DNA of 64,000 nt from Coffea arabica (Eukaryota > Streptophyta > Magnoliopsida > Gentianales > Rubiaceae): positions 3,970,501-4,034,500 of the forward strand of contig NC_092317.1 of the NCBI RefSeq assembly GCF_036785885.1, read 5' to 3'. Positions 45,011 through 56,678 of the stretch are shown here, in pieces (position 1 is the stretch's first letter; every line of letters starts with the position of its first letter). The position numbers and the translations under genes were made by a program. The notes under the pieces are model-generated. The model saw nothing but the letters and a program-made list of their open reading frames with translations, ran no database searches and was not told where the DNA came from.

Positions 45011-47191
45011 TGCACTCCGGATTTTAATCTTCCCTTCAGGTATAATTAATGTTCAGAAGAAATCAATCAATATTTAATCAAAATCTTTAATTGGGACAAT
45101 AATAAATAGTACTAGCAGAGTATTCCTTTTCTGTTTTGTGGGCTTTTTTCTTCCGGTTGCTCGAAATCCGTGTGCGTCGGGGGGCTGGCGTTTCGGGTGG
45201 ATGTGAGGAGGAGAGCCTGCCCGCCCACACGCACACACGCACTTCTTTCCAAACTACTGACCGGAGACAGGAGACTATCAAAAAATCTTTCCGCTGCTAC
45301 TTATATATGGTAACTAAGATTGGACTTTTATTGATGTATTGTGGAAATGGACGACGCGTTCCCCTAATTAACGAGAGAGATAGGAATAGGATAGGAGGAG
45401 AAAAAAGCAAAAAAAAAAAAAAAAAAGGTAAGAGTTGCGGCACCTTTTTGGGTTTTGGGATAGTATGATTTTGCGTGTGCGATTTGACTGGGAACCTTTT
45501 TCTGATATTTTGCGCGTTTTTTCCTTTTTCTTTTGGACAGAAAGGGAATGGTATTTATTTATGGGTTTTGGGGAATCGGATATTATTTTATATGGGACCC
45601 CAATACGGGTCGGGTCGGGTCGGGTCATGGCTATGGCAAAATGATCAATGATGACGATTGTCTGATGGACGTAGAAGGTTGGGGGAAAGGTCCGTTAATT
45701 AGTCCGGCTATTGGAGGGGTCGTAGGGTCATATCAATTTCTGTTCCAGCCTCCAAATGGGGTGCTACTGCTACCCACGTATCTTTGACTTGTCTGGAGCC
45801 TGGACAGGTCAAACGGGGTGCTCCAAATTTAGGTGGTGTTCGGTAAAAAAATGGAGGGTTAGGAGCTAGTGTCAAAGTTCGTGATTCATTTCAGTCATAT
45901 ATAGAACGAAACACATTTCAGTTTCAAATGTTATGGTAGCTGACACACACAAAAAAAAAAAAAAAAAAAAAAAGAAGCACATTTCAGTTTCAAACTATAA
46001 CATGTAAGAAGAAATCGCTCCAATCCATGCCTACACGGGATTTAAAAATCGATGAGAAGGTAGGGCGATTAGAATAAAAAACATCAAGATTTTAATTTTA
46101 ATCACTAGATCAAAATCTCCTCAAATTACGGTCGACTACTCATATATTTTTCATTACATGCTAGGAGGAGAAGGAAAAGGTTGGAATCCAGCAGACAAAC
46201 ATGCAATTTGTTTGTTTGATTGTTACTCTTTGTTTTTCTTTTTTGTCTTAAAAAGAATAATAATATATCAATAGCAGAAGATAAAACTAAAAGTTGCAAA
46301 ATTTGGACAGTGTAACACACAAACATTACAAGGGATGCTTCTACACTTAAGCTATTTGAGATAAATCTAACAAATTGTTGTTTTATTTTATTATTACTCA
46401 AAGGAAATTAGCTGCTTTTCACCCCCACAAATGCGTAAAAAAGAAAATTTTTGCATTAGAAGATTCAAAGGATCATAGAGCACAAGGAAACATTTCCGTG
46501 ATATTAGGACTTTAACGCAATTATCGTTTGTTTGGATAGGAGTTTATTTGGATGATTTATTTGAGATAATTACTGTAGCACTTTTTGTGATGTGATGTAT
46601 GTGAGATAAAAAGGTGATTGGAATCTGTGAAGCAAATTATTTTATTTCAATCCAAACACACATGTTTTTTTAAGATCAAATTACATTAAAGAAAAATTTT
46701 GGGTCAAAAATAACTAACTGGTGTAGGGTACCTAACAATACAACACTTCGTAAGACCGAGCCCAACCCGTTTTCTTGGCTGATTTTAAGCCGTCAAAGCC
46801 CATACTCAAAACTCGCCCAATTTAGGACCAATCTCTCAAGTCTCAATAGTGGAATACAACCAGGTCCTCATTCCAAAGTTACCAGAGTCATCGTTCATCA
46901 ATGGATTCTTTCTTCTAGTCTTTCCCAATTTCTCCCCTTCTTCCATCCGCCTTTGATCATCTAATTCCCCTTACCTTTTCACCCTCCGATCACCAGAAAA
47001 AGAGCAAAAGGTACAACTAAAACCTAAGCCATCTATTTCACCGGGAATTACACCAATTTTGCACTAGTTTGTTTGTTTTTTTTTTAAAAATAAATTATTG
47101 CCATTTAGTCACTGCATCTGTTATTTCTAGGGTTTGATCAATCAGTGCTGGACGGTTTTTGATCAATCTGTTAAAGTAGTGGAAGCTAAAG
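45011..47191. other. Divergent promoter region: 104-aa membrane protein gene (-) and SERINC (+)
   Basis: About 2 kb between divergent genes. It contains a poly-A tract near 45410, GGGTC x4 at 45607-45626, a poly-A run near 45951-45972, and a MITE at 46527-46660. No gene is supported. Confidence 0.55.
46527..46660 (+). mobile_element. MITE copy 4 (TTTGGAT...ATCCAAAC family)
   Basis: The clearest copy: GTTTGTTTGGATAGG, ATTACTGTAGCACTTTTTGT, GATGTGATGTATGTGAGATA, AAAAGGTGATTGG, and ending CAATCCAAACACA. Length is about 134 bp. Confidence 0.85.
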
Positions 47192-50100
47192 ATGTGGGCA
47201 GCTACATGCCTAGCGTCATGCTGCGCCGGGTGCGCCTGCGACGCCTGCCGGACGGTGGTGTCCGGAATCAGCCGTAAATCGGCTCGGATTGCCTACTGTG
47301 GCCTCTTTGCGTTATCGTTAATCGTTTCTTGGATTCTTAGAGAAGTTGCTGCACCTCTCATGGAAAAAATCCCCTGTAAGCAGCCACTGGATTATCTGTC
47401 TTTTACTAGCAAAATTTCTCTTTTTTTTTTGTTGCATGATTTTTGGGTGAATACGCATTATCTTAGTGTTGGACTAGTTGCAGGAGGAAAGAATTCTGAT
47501 TTATAATTGTGTACTTTAGGGCAAATTTGGTCTTAAGTTGGAGACGTAGCTGAATTTTTGTATAGTTAACGTGGTTCATTTATTCTAGATACCAGTTCAA
47601 TATCCAGGCAGTGCTTTTTTAAGTGCTACTAGTTAAGATTATTAAGGTGGTTATCAAGTATGAAATGAAAAACATATGAAAAGGGCTTTGCGAGCTGAAG
47701 AGTTAAAAAGAATGATCTTTTTGATAGGGAAAAGAAGTGATCGAATGAGAGACTAGGTGGACAATGAAATACTACCTTGTGGTTCAGGGCCTTGTTTTGC
47801 CATCTTAAAACATGAATTTCATATTGCCTGCTTCTCTCTCCTTCTTTGTTCATCCCTTCTGAAGGGGAATCTATTTTAAAAAATGTCTTCTGTTAAGTTT
47901 GAGTTTCTAACTGTTGCTTCAGTGGCCTGTACTGCACAGTTACGTGTCTCTGCAGCCTGGTTAGCCAACTAAAGGAAAATGTATCTTCGTTTTGATTTTC
48001 TTTTGATGTATTTTGCTTTTCTGGGAAATTGGAGAAGGATATATATATTCTGTAGCTCAAACTTTTACTTTGTTGAGCAATTTTAAACTCGCATTGACTT
48101 TGGTTCATAAAAACAAGTGAATTCTGCCCTTGATCAATTTTACTTGGCTTCTCATCTGCTATGCTGCCTACATATATTCATAGACCTCTAGGAACCAGGT
48201 AATAAATTGAGAGAGAGGCAAATAAGGGGGGAAAAATTTAAATTGTCAATAGGCATCATTGTTTTATTCCTAAATCAGTTATAATGAAGATGACAGCTAT
48301 TTGGTTTTCTCCCCAGGGATTAATCATTTCCATCAAACACCGGATAGAGAGTGGTTTGAAACAGATGCTGTGTTGCGAGTTAGTTTGGGAAACTTCTTAT
48401 TTTTCACGATTCTAGCTGTCTTCATGATGGGCATAAAAAACCAGAAGGATCCTCGGGATAGTGTGCACCATGGCGGATGGATGATAAAGATCATTTGTTG
48501 GTGTCTTCTTGTGATTTTGATGTTTTTTGTTCCAAATGAAATCATTAGCTTCTATGGTAAGCCATATCTTTTTGAGGTTTTCCCATGGTTATGGATTGTC
48601 CTTGTCCTTAAAGTTTCTTTATATGTGGTGTTAATTGATTTGGGGCAAATGCTTCACGTAATGGATTATCCATTGTTGGAAAAATGGTAAATTTGTATTA
48701 CAATCTTTGGATAATGGCCAACTAATCCTCATCTCTCTTTCCTTTTGCAATTTTTTCTTTTTTCTTCATGACCTGGAGTATGCTTAGTATTTCATCTGTT
48801 AAACGCAGAGACAACATCAAAGTTTGGTGCGGGATTCTTTCTTCTTGTTCAAGTTGTGCTTTTGTTGGACTTTGTTCATGGATGGAATGACAAATGGGTC
48901 GGCTATGATGAGAAGTTTTGGTTAGCTTACTTTGTTTTATATTAGCAGTTCTCACTTACTTCTAGACCACCATTTTGTTCAAGATTCTATTACTTTTACC
49001 ACACTTTGATTTAGATTGGCTCTTCTAACTATTTTTAATGTTGTTCTTTTTCTGTTTCTTTCATTCATGTATTGCAGGTATATGGCTTTGCTCGTCATCT
49101 CTCTTGTGTGCTATGTGGCAACTTTTGCCTTCTCTGGGCTTCTCTTCTATCTTTTTACTGCTTCTGGACATGACTGTGGGCTCAACACTTTCTTTATTGT
49201 GATGACTCTGATCTCTGTGTTTGCATTTGCTGTGGTGACACTACATCCATCAGTAAGTTTCTTAGATTTCATTCTCTGACCAGAAGTATTAAATATCCTT
49301 TTCCTTGGTCTTTTTTATTTGGGGTATATTATGTACTGAGCTTCCTTAATTCTAATGGAATTAAGTGCATAGATGTTCAACATGGGTAAGATGTGATAAT
49401 GCTGCATTTAAGTAGTTCTTGATGATATTGCTCACAACTGAAATTGGCACAAATAGGTTGGTGGGAGCATCTTGCCTGCTTCAGTTATTTCATTGTACTG
49501 CATGTATCTCTGCTATAGTGGACTTGCCAGCGAACCAAGGGATTATGAGTGCAATGGCCTTCACAAGCATTCAAAAGCTGTTTCCACTAGCACACTAACT
49601 ATTGGTCTACTCACCACTGTGCTCTCTGTTGTTTACTCTGCTGTTCGGGCTGGATCTTCTACAACCTTGCTCTCCCCCTCCCCTCCAAGCTCACCCCGGG
49701 CAGGTGAGGATCTTATTTCATTGTGTCGAGCAAAGATGCCTAGGATCTGTTTCAATAATATGGACTAGAAATACATCAATTTCATTGATGTTTGTTGCCA
49801 GTAACTTGGTGTTGGAATGGCTTCAAGATTATTTGAGTTGAAGTAAACTAAAACAAGACATTTTCATGATCTTTGTTACCCTTTTTCTCGATCATACAAA
49901 GTGAACTGTAACAGGAATGTTTGATATTTTTGTTCTTGGTTTTTGTATTGTATGGTCTCCTTTCCTTTCTGAATATGCAAAGCTTAGAAGGAATGTAACT
50001 ATTAAGTTGTTGGATGTCAGTTCAAGATACTGGTTTTCTCCTTCAGTTTTCTCCGTGTTTAAAATGGAGTTGTAGTGTTGATTACAATTTGTGAAGCTCA

Positions 50101-50619
50101 ATAGGTGTACCCTATTTGTCTCTGGTTTGCTATTTGTTGGACTGGTCAATTGTTTCCTCTGACCGACCTACTAAAATGTTTTTCCACTACCTGCTACTTA
50201 ACTTCTGGCGTTTAGTTATATGTGGTTTTGTGGTGTTACCGAAAAGAACTCCTTAGTCCTAGTCACTTCTTTGCAGCAAAATTTAGTGAGATATTTCGTG
50301 AACAGTGTCTGACTATTGGATTTTTACCAATGAAGGGAAACCATTATTACCATTAGACAAGGCAGACAAAGAGGAGGAGAAAGAAAAGGCCAAGCCAGTT
50401 ACATATTCGTATTCCTTCTTCCACTTGATCTTTTCACTTGCTAGCATGTACTCTGCAATGCTCCTTACAGGATGGTCAACTTCAGTGGGAGAGAGCGGGA
50501 AGTTGGTTGATGTGGGGTGGCCATCTGTTTGGGTCCGAATTGTAACAGGTTGGGCAACCGCTGCGTTGTTCCTGTGGTCACTGGTTGCACCTATTTTATT
50601 CCCAGAACGCGAGTTCTGA
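47192..50619 (+). CDS. SERINC-domain membrane protein (TMS1/TDE1 family)
   Basis: Six exons: 47192-47375, 48317-48556, 48809-48920, 49078-49252, 49457-49703, 50336-50619. All are in phase, and the product is 413 aa, the usual length of plant SERINCs. It starts with the Cys-rich MWAATCLASCCAGCACDACR typical of the family. About ten membrane helices follow (for example IAYCGLFALSLIVSWIL, FLFFTILAVFMMGI, WCLLVILMFFVPNEIISFY, FGAGFFLLVQVVLLLDFVHG, YMALLVISLVCYVATFAFSG). The Ser/Pro loop LLSPSPPSSPRAG leads to the conserved end SMYSAMLLTGWS and GWPSVWVRIVTGWATAALFL. SERINCs were named for serine incorporation into lipids. Animal SERINC5 has lipid-scramblase and antiviral activity, and the plant role is unclear. 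Its neighbours match the Arabidopsis order. Confidence 0.95.
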
Positions 50620-51664
50620 TTTATTGTTCGGATACTTGGTGGCTGTCTGTGTAAATGTTTGCAATGACTGTTGTGGGAAGTCAAACATGTAATCACCTCG
50701 TTTAGTAGAAAGCAGAATGTCGTACGGTTGTGCTGCATTAATGTGTTGAAAGCTGTGGATGGATGGCTTTAAATCTCGCAGTGGAAAAATTGTTTAAGCT
50801 TGTGTTCATTACTTGTTGAGAGTTGAATTTTGATTTTGATCTGGATGTGCTGTAGCGATTCATTAATTTTCTGCCTTATTTTTCTGTCATAGCCGGCATA
50901 AAGGTCAGCCTTGCTATGTTCACCGGTTATCGCTACTACACTTGTGCTCGTTTTTAACAGAAAGCTGTTCAATATAAACAAAAAATATGTGGTTTTCGCT
51001 TTTACTGTTTTGAGAAAAATGAAAGCATGATATTTGTCTTTTAGGCTGTTGGAAAGTAACACTTTGCTAAAACACCACCAAGATGGCAAGATTACTTATC
51101 TAAGTTCCTTCTCTTCTTAAAAAAAAAAAGAAAAAGAAAAAGTTCCGACTCACGAATACATAAATAAAAAATGGAAAGAAAACCTCAAAATGATTTTCAA
51201 ATTGAAGTGAATTAGAGTCATTGAAAATAATAACTAAACAAGTGAAGGCCCAGTATTCTTTCTTACATGGGTTTCAAAGACGTATTCTGCAGCTAAACGC
51301 CACAGAAGCTGAAGGAAATAATAGGAAGTCAGAAGAAGAATTGGGTTGTCCTACACTCATCTGAACTAGGAGACTTGGTTCAATGGCGCCGCGGCTTTTC
51401 CTGTGACTGAATGAACTCTCAGCAATTCACTGTGTTGAAGGCTTATTTAAATAACCAATGCCATTAAACCCATAAAATATTCAAATGCGTGTCATTAATT
51501 TTCAAATTGACTGGGATGTTGGGATTGAGCTCTGAGCGGGTAATAAAAACATTTCTTTGATTAAGTACACATTTCCAAGGTTCAGTCTTTACTACTACTA
51601 CTTCTGCCATGTTTCATTTCTGAGGTTTACTTGGTTTGTTTGTCCCAGTCATAGCGTATTCTCC
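50620..51664. other. SERINC 3' UTR and GH17 promoter region
   Basis: No gene is supported. It holds a poly-A/AAAAAG tract near 51119-51142 and AT-rich DNA. The proximal promoter of the first glucanase starts near 51.6 kb. Confidence 0.55.
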
Positions 51665-51670
51665 TATAAG
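51665..51670 (+). promoter_or_regulatory. TATA box of the first GH17 gene
   Basis: CTCCTATAAGAGGCACTGCT lies about 130 bases before the ATG at 51797. The same spacing and similar downstream bases occur in the second gene. Confidence 0.6.
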
Positions 51671-51796
51671 AGGCACTGCTATTCGGCATTGTTAACATAT
51701 GTATATGCAGTGCGAACCTTTTGAGATTAGAAAAACTTCTTTTTCTTCCATTTTTTTGCATTGCTATCTTCTCCCCCTGTAATCAAGAAGCCTCTC

Positions 51797-52819
51797 ATGG
51801 CATCTATGCTGGCTCTTATTGGGCTGTTTCTGCTTACTCTCAGAATATCACGTGCAGGGGCACAGTCAATAGGCGTCTGCTATGGATTAAATGGCAACGA
51901 TCTACCTTCTACGCAGGATGTTATAAATCTTTACAATGAAAAGGGCATTGCAAAAATGAGAATATACGCCCCATTTCCACAAGTCCTCAACGCTCTAAGA
52001 GGAAACAACATAGAACTTATTGTCGATGTAGCCAACGAAGACATTGAGCCCCTTGCATCAGATGCTTCAGCAGCCGCTCGCTGGGTTCAAGACAATGTCT
52101 TGCGCTACGTACTAGATGTTCAATTCAAATACATAGCTGTCGGAAATGAAGTGTTGCCTAATTTTGACAATGCTAAGTACATTTTTCCTGCCATGGAAAA
52201 CTTGCAAAACGCAATCATAGCAGCGGGTCTTCAGGACCAGATCAAGGTCTCAACGGCAACATACACAGCTCTCTTAGCTGTTTCCTCTCCTCCTTCACAA
52301 GGTTCCTTCGGGAATGATTCGAAGCTATTTATGAAACCTATAATTAATTTCCTGGTACAAAATAATGCGCCATTACTAGTCAATATATATCCGTACTTCG
52401 GCTACATTGGTGATCAAGCCAATGTTGGGCTTGAATATGCACTATTCACCTCGCCTGGAATTGTTGTTCAAGATGGTTTGTTGGGATATCAGAACCTTTT
52501 TGATGCTATGTTGGATGCTCATTACTCTGCTCTGGAGAGAGAAAGTGGTAGTAACGTTGAGATCGTTGTATCGGAGACTGGCTGGCCATCTAGCGGAAAT
52601 CCTCCTGCTGCTTCATTAAAAAATGCTGGAATTTACTACAACAATGTAGTCAATCATGTGAAGGGAGGAGTGGGGACTCCAAAGAGGCCTGGAAGGGTTA
52701 TAGAAACGTATTTGTTTGCCATGTTTGATGAAAATGAGAAGCCAGGAGCTCAGACGGAAAGGCATTTTGGCCTCTTCAGTCCTAACCAACAGCCCAAGTA
52801 TTCAATTAATTTCAATTAA
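51797..52819 (+). CDS. Glucan endo-1,3-beta-glucosidase (GH17, PR-2 type), intronless copy
   Basis: A single exon encodes 340 aa. The start is the first in-frame ATG and gives a good signal peptide (MLALIGLFLLTLRISRAGA). The mature enzyme starts about QSIGVCYGLNGNDLPS. The catalytic residues are Glu118 (acid/base, AVGNEV) and Glu260 (nucleophile, VSETGWPSSG). ETYLFAMFDENEKPG and the terminal HFGLFSPNQQPKYSINFN complete the GH17 fold. There is no C-terminal vacuolar extension, X8 domain or GPI signal, which points to apoplastic secretion. Such enzymes cut 1,3-beta-glucans of fungal walls or callose. The intron that splits the signal-peptide region in the tandem neighbour (and in most PR-2 genes) is absent. 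Confidence 0.93.
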   Translation: MASMLALIGLFLLTLRISRAGAQSIGVCYGLNGNDLPSTQDVINLYNEKGIAKMRIYAPFPQVLNALRGNNIELIVDVANEDIEPLASDASAAARWVQDNVLRYVLDVQFKYIAVGNEVLPNFDNAKYIFPAMENLQNAIIAAGLQDQIKVSTATYTALLAVSSPPSQGSFGNDSKLFMKPIINFLVQNNAPLLVNIYPYFGYIGDQANVGLEYALFTSPGIVVQDGLLGYQNLFDAMLDAHYSALERESGSNVEIVVSETGWPSSGNPPAASLKNAGIYYNNVVNHVKGGVGTPKRPGRVIETYLFAMFDENEKPGAQTERHFGLFSPNQQPKYSINFN

Positions 52820-52988
52820 TCAGAGTACAATATAACTAGCAATGTCAATAACAGCTCGTAACAGCTCCTCAGAAGTCTTGCTACTCATGTGGTCTGTTAA
52901 TTTGTTGTTTGGCTTTATTTCTTCAGCCTTCTCTTCCTTTTCTTTAATTCTTTCAGAGCCAATACCATTTCTTCTTCTTTTCCCTCCC

Positions 52989-52995
52989 TATAAAA
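52989..52995 (+). promoter_or_regulatory. TATA box of the second GH17 gene
   Basis: CCCTATAAAAAGGGCTGCTA lies about 120 bases before the ATG at 53113, corresponding to CCTATAAGAGGCACTGCTA in the upstream copy. Confidence 0.65.
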
Positions 52996-53112
52996 AGGGC
53001 TGCTACGGTGTGCCCACACAAATTAGGATTATAAATCCTTCGACTTTTGAGTTTGTCTTTAATTTTCCTTTTTTTTTTCCCCAAACTTCAGATCATTAGA
53101 CTCTACTCAATA

Positions 53113-54429
53113 ATGATCGCCAAAGCTCTAAAGCCATCTACGCTTTCACTTCTTGGACTGATCCTGCTTCCTTTCACTATATCAGCAGGTCAATATCCAT
53201 CTCTTTCAATATATATATAGCTATGTATATGTATTTGGTCCGAGCATGATTGCATGAATTTATGTCTGCGAGAAAGCCTACTAGTTATCATTTTTTGGTT
53301 TCTTGTTTTCTGGTAGAAAATGATAGAAATATTCAAAACTTTGTACATGAAATTATTCATTTGGTGATATGATGAATGAGTTCACATTTATATGGCTAGT
53401 GATGCTCAAATTAATGATAGCAACTGCATTTGACACCAACATACGTCTATACATGATCTTTCTTATGCAGGAGCACTGCCAATAGGTGTCTGCTATGGGC
53501 TGAATGGTAACAATTTACCTTCAAAACAGGATGCTATAAATCTATACAAGGAAAAAGGCATCACAAAAATGAGAATTTATTCCCCAGTACCAGAAGTTCT
53601 AAATGCTCTAAGAGGGAGCAACATAGAACTCCTCGTCGATGTATCATTCGAAGATGTTAAACCACTTGCAACAGATGCTTCAGTAGCTCCTATCTGGATT
53701 CACAACAATGTACAAACCTATTGGCCTGATGTCAAGTTCAGATACATAGCTGTAGGTAATGAAGTGACCCCTGAATCTGAATATGCTCCATTCATCGGTC
53801 CTGCCATCGAAAACTTGCACAATGCAATTGTAGCAGCAGGTCTACAGGAACAAATCAAGGTCTCAACTTCAACATATCCTCCTCTTTTAGGTGCATCCAA
53901 CCCTCCATCACAAGGTTCATTCAGCGATGTTGCCAAACCATTCATCAAACCTATTATTGATCTCCTAGTCGGACACAATGCACCATTGCTTGTCAATATA
54001 TACCCTTACTTTACCTATCTTGGTAATCAAGGCAACGGAGAGCTTGATTATGCATTATTCAGGTCACCTGGAGTTGTTGTTCAAGACGGTTCATTGGGGT
54101 ATGAAAACCTTTATGATGCAATGTTGGATGCTTTTTACTGGGCTCTGGAGAAAGAAGGTGGAAATACTGTCGAGATTGTTGTGTCAGAGACTGGCTGGCC
54201 ATCTGAGGGAAGTTCTGCTTCTTCAGTGGAAAATGCTGGAACTTACTACAAAAATTTGATTAATCACGTGAAGGCAGGATCAGGGACTCCGAAGAGGCCT
54301 GGAAAGGCCATAGAGACCTATTTGTTTGCCATGTTTGATGAAAATGAGAAAACAGGACATGAGACTGAGAAACATTTTGGCCTTTTCACTCCAAACAAGC
54401 AGCCCAAATATGCAGTTAGCTTCAACTAA
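53113..54429 (+). CDS. Glucan endo-1,3-beta-glucosidase (GH17, PR-2 type), tandem copy with one intron
   Basis: Two exons: 53113-53188 (ending inside the signal-peptide codons, phase 1) and 53471-54429. The product is 344 aa. The signal peptide includes STLSLLGLILLPFTISAG, and the mature part starts ALPIGVCYGLNGNNLPS. The catalytic residues are Glu123 (AVGNEV) and Glu265 (VSETGWPSEG). There is no C-terminal extension (ends KQPKYAVSFN). The protein aligns end to end with the copy 300 bases upstream and shares long identical stretches (for example ETYLFAMFDENEK), so the two arose by local duplication. Intron position is the usual one for PR-2 genes. The likely substrate is 1,3-beta-glucan in the cell wall space. 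Confidence 0.94.
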
Positions 54430-55576
54430 TTGGTTATTGATCTATATCTGATCTTAACTAAATGTGCGATGTTTGACCTATATTTTGGTTTGTATCTTTC
54501 GATGACAAGAGGGGAAAGATTATAATAACGAAGTTAAACCAAGCTCTTCTCATTTTCTAAATTTTATAGAAGTTCTTTTGGATTCAAATTTTATAGAATT
54601 TTATACCGTCTTGCTCTTAATACCTCTTGTTCGTCGAGAATTTGAATAGGGGTTTGAATAAGAATCGACTATAGATTTTAGTGAACTCAATAAAGAATCT
54701 TTAAAGATTATTCATGAATCTTTAATTCCTGTGATGTTTTCGTTCTAGTTTGTATTAACTATATTATTGTTATGGAATGTATTCTTCATGTCTTATACTC
54801 TCTATATATATTTTTTTTAAAGATTAATCTTTCCTACACTGATAATGTATACAGTATCAGCGTTGAATAAATGACAACTATACAAAATTTAAATTTAAAA
54901 TTCAATTTTTGCACATATATCATGGATCCAACGATGATAGCGTTACACTGTGAGTGTATATAAGATTTACTCTTCTTGTTAATCGTATAATTTCTCAATT
55001 CATAGGCGAGCTTGAAAGTCTTGAAATTTACATGTAATATTAACTTTACATTTTTCTCTTTGAAGTTCCTAGCTACAAATAGGAAGCCGCGAAAGTTTAT
55101 GAGAACAATTTCATATTGTACTCTTTAACTATGCAAGTAAAAATTGTATTCAAGTGTTAAACTGAAGTCTTGCATTAACACTCACAAAGGCACACCTTAA
55201 GATGATAAATCCTTAATTACCACAAAAACATTTTAATTAAACATAATGTCTTGTGCTTGTGCTCGTGGAATTAGTGATGCTTAAGCAAAAATTTCGAACT
55301 TTTGTGGTGCAATTCATCAGCAAATTTCTTATTTTCAGGAGGAGAGGGTGGGAGGGAAGAAGCAAGAAATGGAGGGGAAATGAGACGGCAAAGATCAAAA
55401 TCTCGCAAGACTATAAAAATCTCAAGCTTTTCATAAATGTGTGTATATATATATATATTTGGTATGTATGATGAACCTTTATCCCTGGTTTGCACTATTA
55501 TTGAGCTATTATTGCAAAGAAACTGGAAACTCGAGCACAAGAAATCCTTTTTCGTACAAACATCAATTGAATATCC

Positions 55577-56029
55577 ATGTGCTCAACCCACAACTTCAGT
55601 TGTGTAGCCCATAAATGTCCCACCGATGATTTCTTGAGGTCTAACGTGGCTTTCTCTTCCAATAATCAAATGAAAGGCACTGACTATATGTGGATGGATG
55701 GACCTAGAATTCCACCTTTTACAAACAAGTCATGTTCTACCATGGATCTATCTTTGCCTGATAATAATAATTATTGTACCACCTTACCAAAACAGAGGAA
55801 TACACGAATTGCTGCGACGACAAATGCAAAATGGACATGCACAACCTTTTCGTGGATACCCACAGCCAACTGCCCAGCAAACGATACAGATAACAGTCCA
55901 CAACCCTTGTTTGCAAAGAAAAAAATGAACTCACAAATCCAGGCAAACATGACAAGATATGAAGGGGCAAGTTGGAAGATTAGATCAACCATATTTGAAG
56001 TTCTGAAATCGCTAGACACTAGGAATTAG
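55577..56029 (+). CDS. Unrecognised 150-aa ORF, doubtful
   Basis: An ATG-initiated open frame of 150 codons in AT-rich DNA, starting MCSTHNFSCVAHKCPTDD. It is Asn/Thr/Cys-rich with no signal peptide, membrane helix or motif that I know. Another plus-strand frame and two minus-strand frames are also open over much of the same stretch, which weakens the case. It could be a relic exon or chance. Confidence 0.15.
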   Translation: MCSTHNFSCVAHKCPTDDFLRSNVAFSSNNQMKGTDYMWMDGPRIPPFTNKSCSTMDLSLPDNNNYCTTLPKQRNTRIAATTNAKWTCTTFSWIPTANCPANDTDNSPQPLFAKKKMNSQIQANMTRYEGASWKIRSTIFEVLKSLDTRN

Positions 56030-56452
56030 GTACTAGATATCCACTCTTTTTTAGAATGCAAAATGAGCATTTATAGCGGATAAGAGTGGCTCGGAAAAGG
56101 GAAATGACCCAACCTGCCCGGTCAATTACAAGCATACAAAGTAGAGGAGAGACTGCAGAACATCTTGTTCAGCTAGTTTCATGCTCTAAGATTGCTGTCC
56201 CGTATGGGCGTGGGAAATGAGACCCTTTTATCTGAATTAAAATCTTAAAAAGTCATTATTGATTTGCATGCCTCGTAACCAATATTCAGCCAGGAAATGA
56301 TTGCAGGCGATTGCGATAATTATCAAAGAAATGGAAACCTTGCTTAGTGTTGAGCTTTCTGAACTCCAATCTAACGTTCTATACCAGTTTCCAGAAAAAC
56401 CACGAGCGAGGTTAATTGCAGTAGTCGAGGGATGGGACTCGAGAAAAGGAAG

Positions 56453-56505
56453 AGGGGGGGGGGGGGGGTGGGGGAGAGAGACGAGGGAGGGAGGGAGGGG
56501 GGGGG
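56453..56505 (+). repeat. G-rich tract
   Basis: Several runs of 3-16 G within about 50 bases (GGGGTGGGGG, then GGGAGGGAGGGAGGGGGGGG). It can form a G-quadruplex on the plus strand and lies about 170-225 bases past the RAD23 stop codon. Confidence 0.85.
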
Positions 56506-56678
56506 ATTTAAGGGAAAATGATACAGAACCATACAACCGCCTTAACAATGTCTCTATAATTAGGAGCCATCAAAATGTAAAACACAGAAGTTTGACAAAC
56601 TCCAGGAAACACGATCTTCAAAAGTTCCGGACTATAACTATACGTAATAAAGAATCTTCAAATAGAATGTTTCCGCGT

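Larger units (their letters stand above)
54430..56678. other. Intergenic between the GH17 pair and RAD23
   Basis: AT-rich DNA, an (AT)n tract near 55446-55459, one unrecognised 150-codon ORF (55577-56029) and a G-rich tract (56453-56505). The last 200 bases are RAD23 3' UTR. Confidence 0.55.

Noticed and set aside
45607-45627. GGGTC x4 as a possible telomere-like or satellite repeat
   Set aside because: Only four units, with no plant telomere (TTTAGGG) array; a short microsatellite.
55737-56019. Minus-strand ORFs opposite the 55577-56029 frame
   Set aside because: Overlapping open frames in AT-rich DNA with no motifs; none is better supported than the others.
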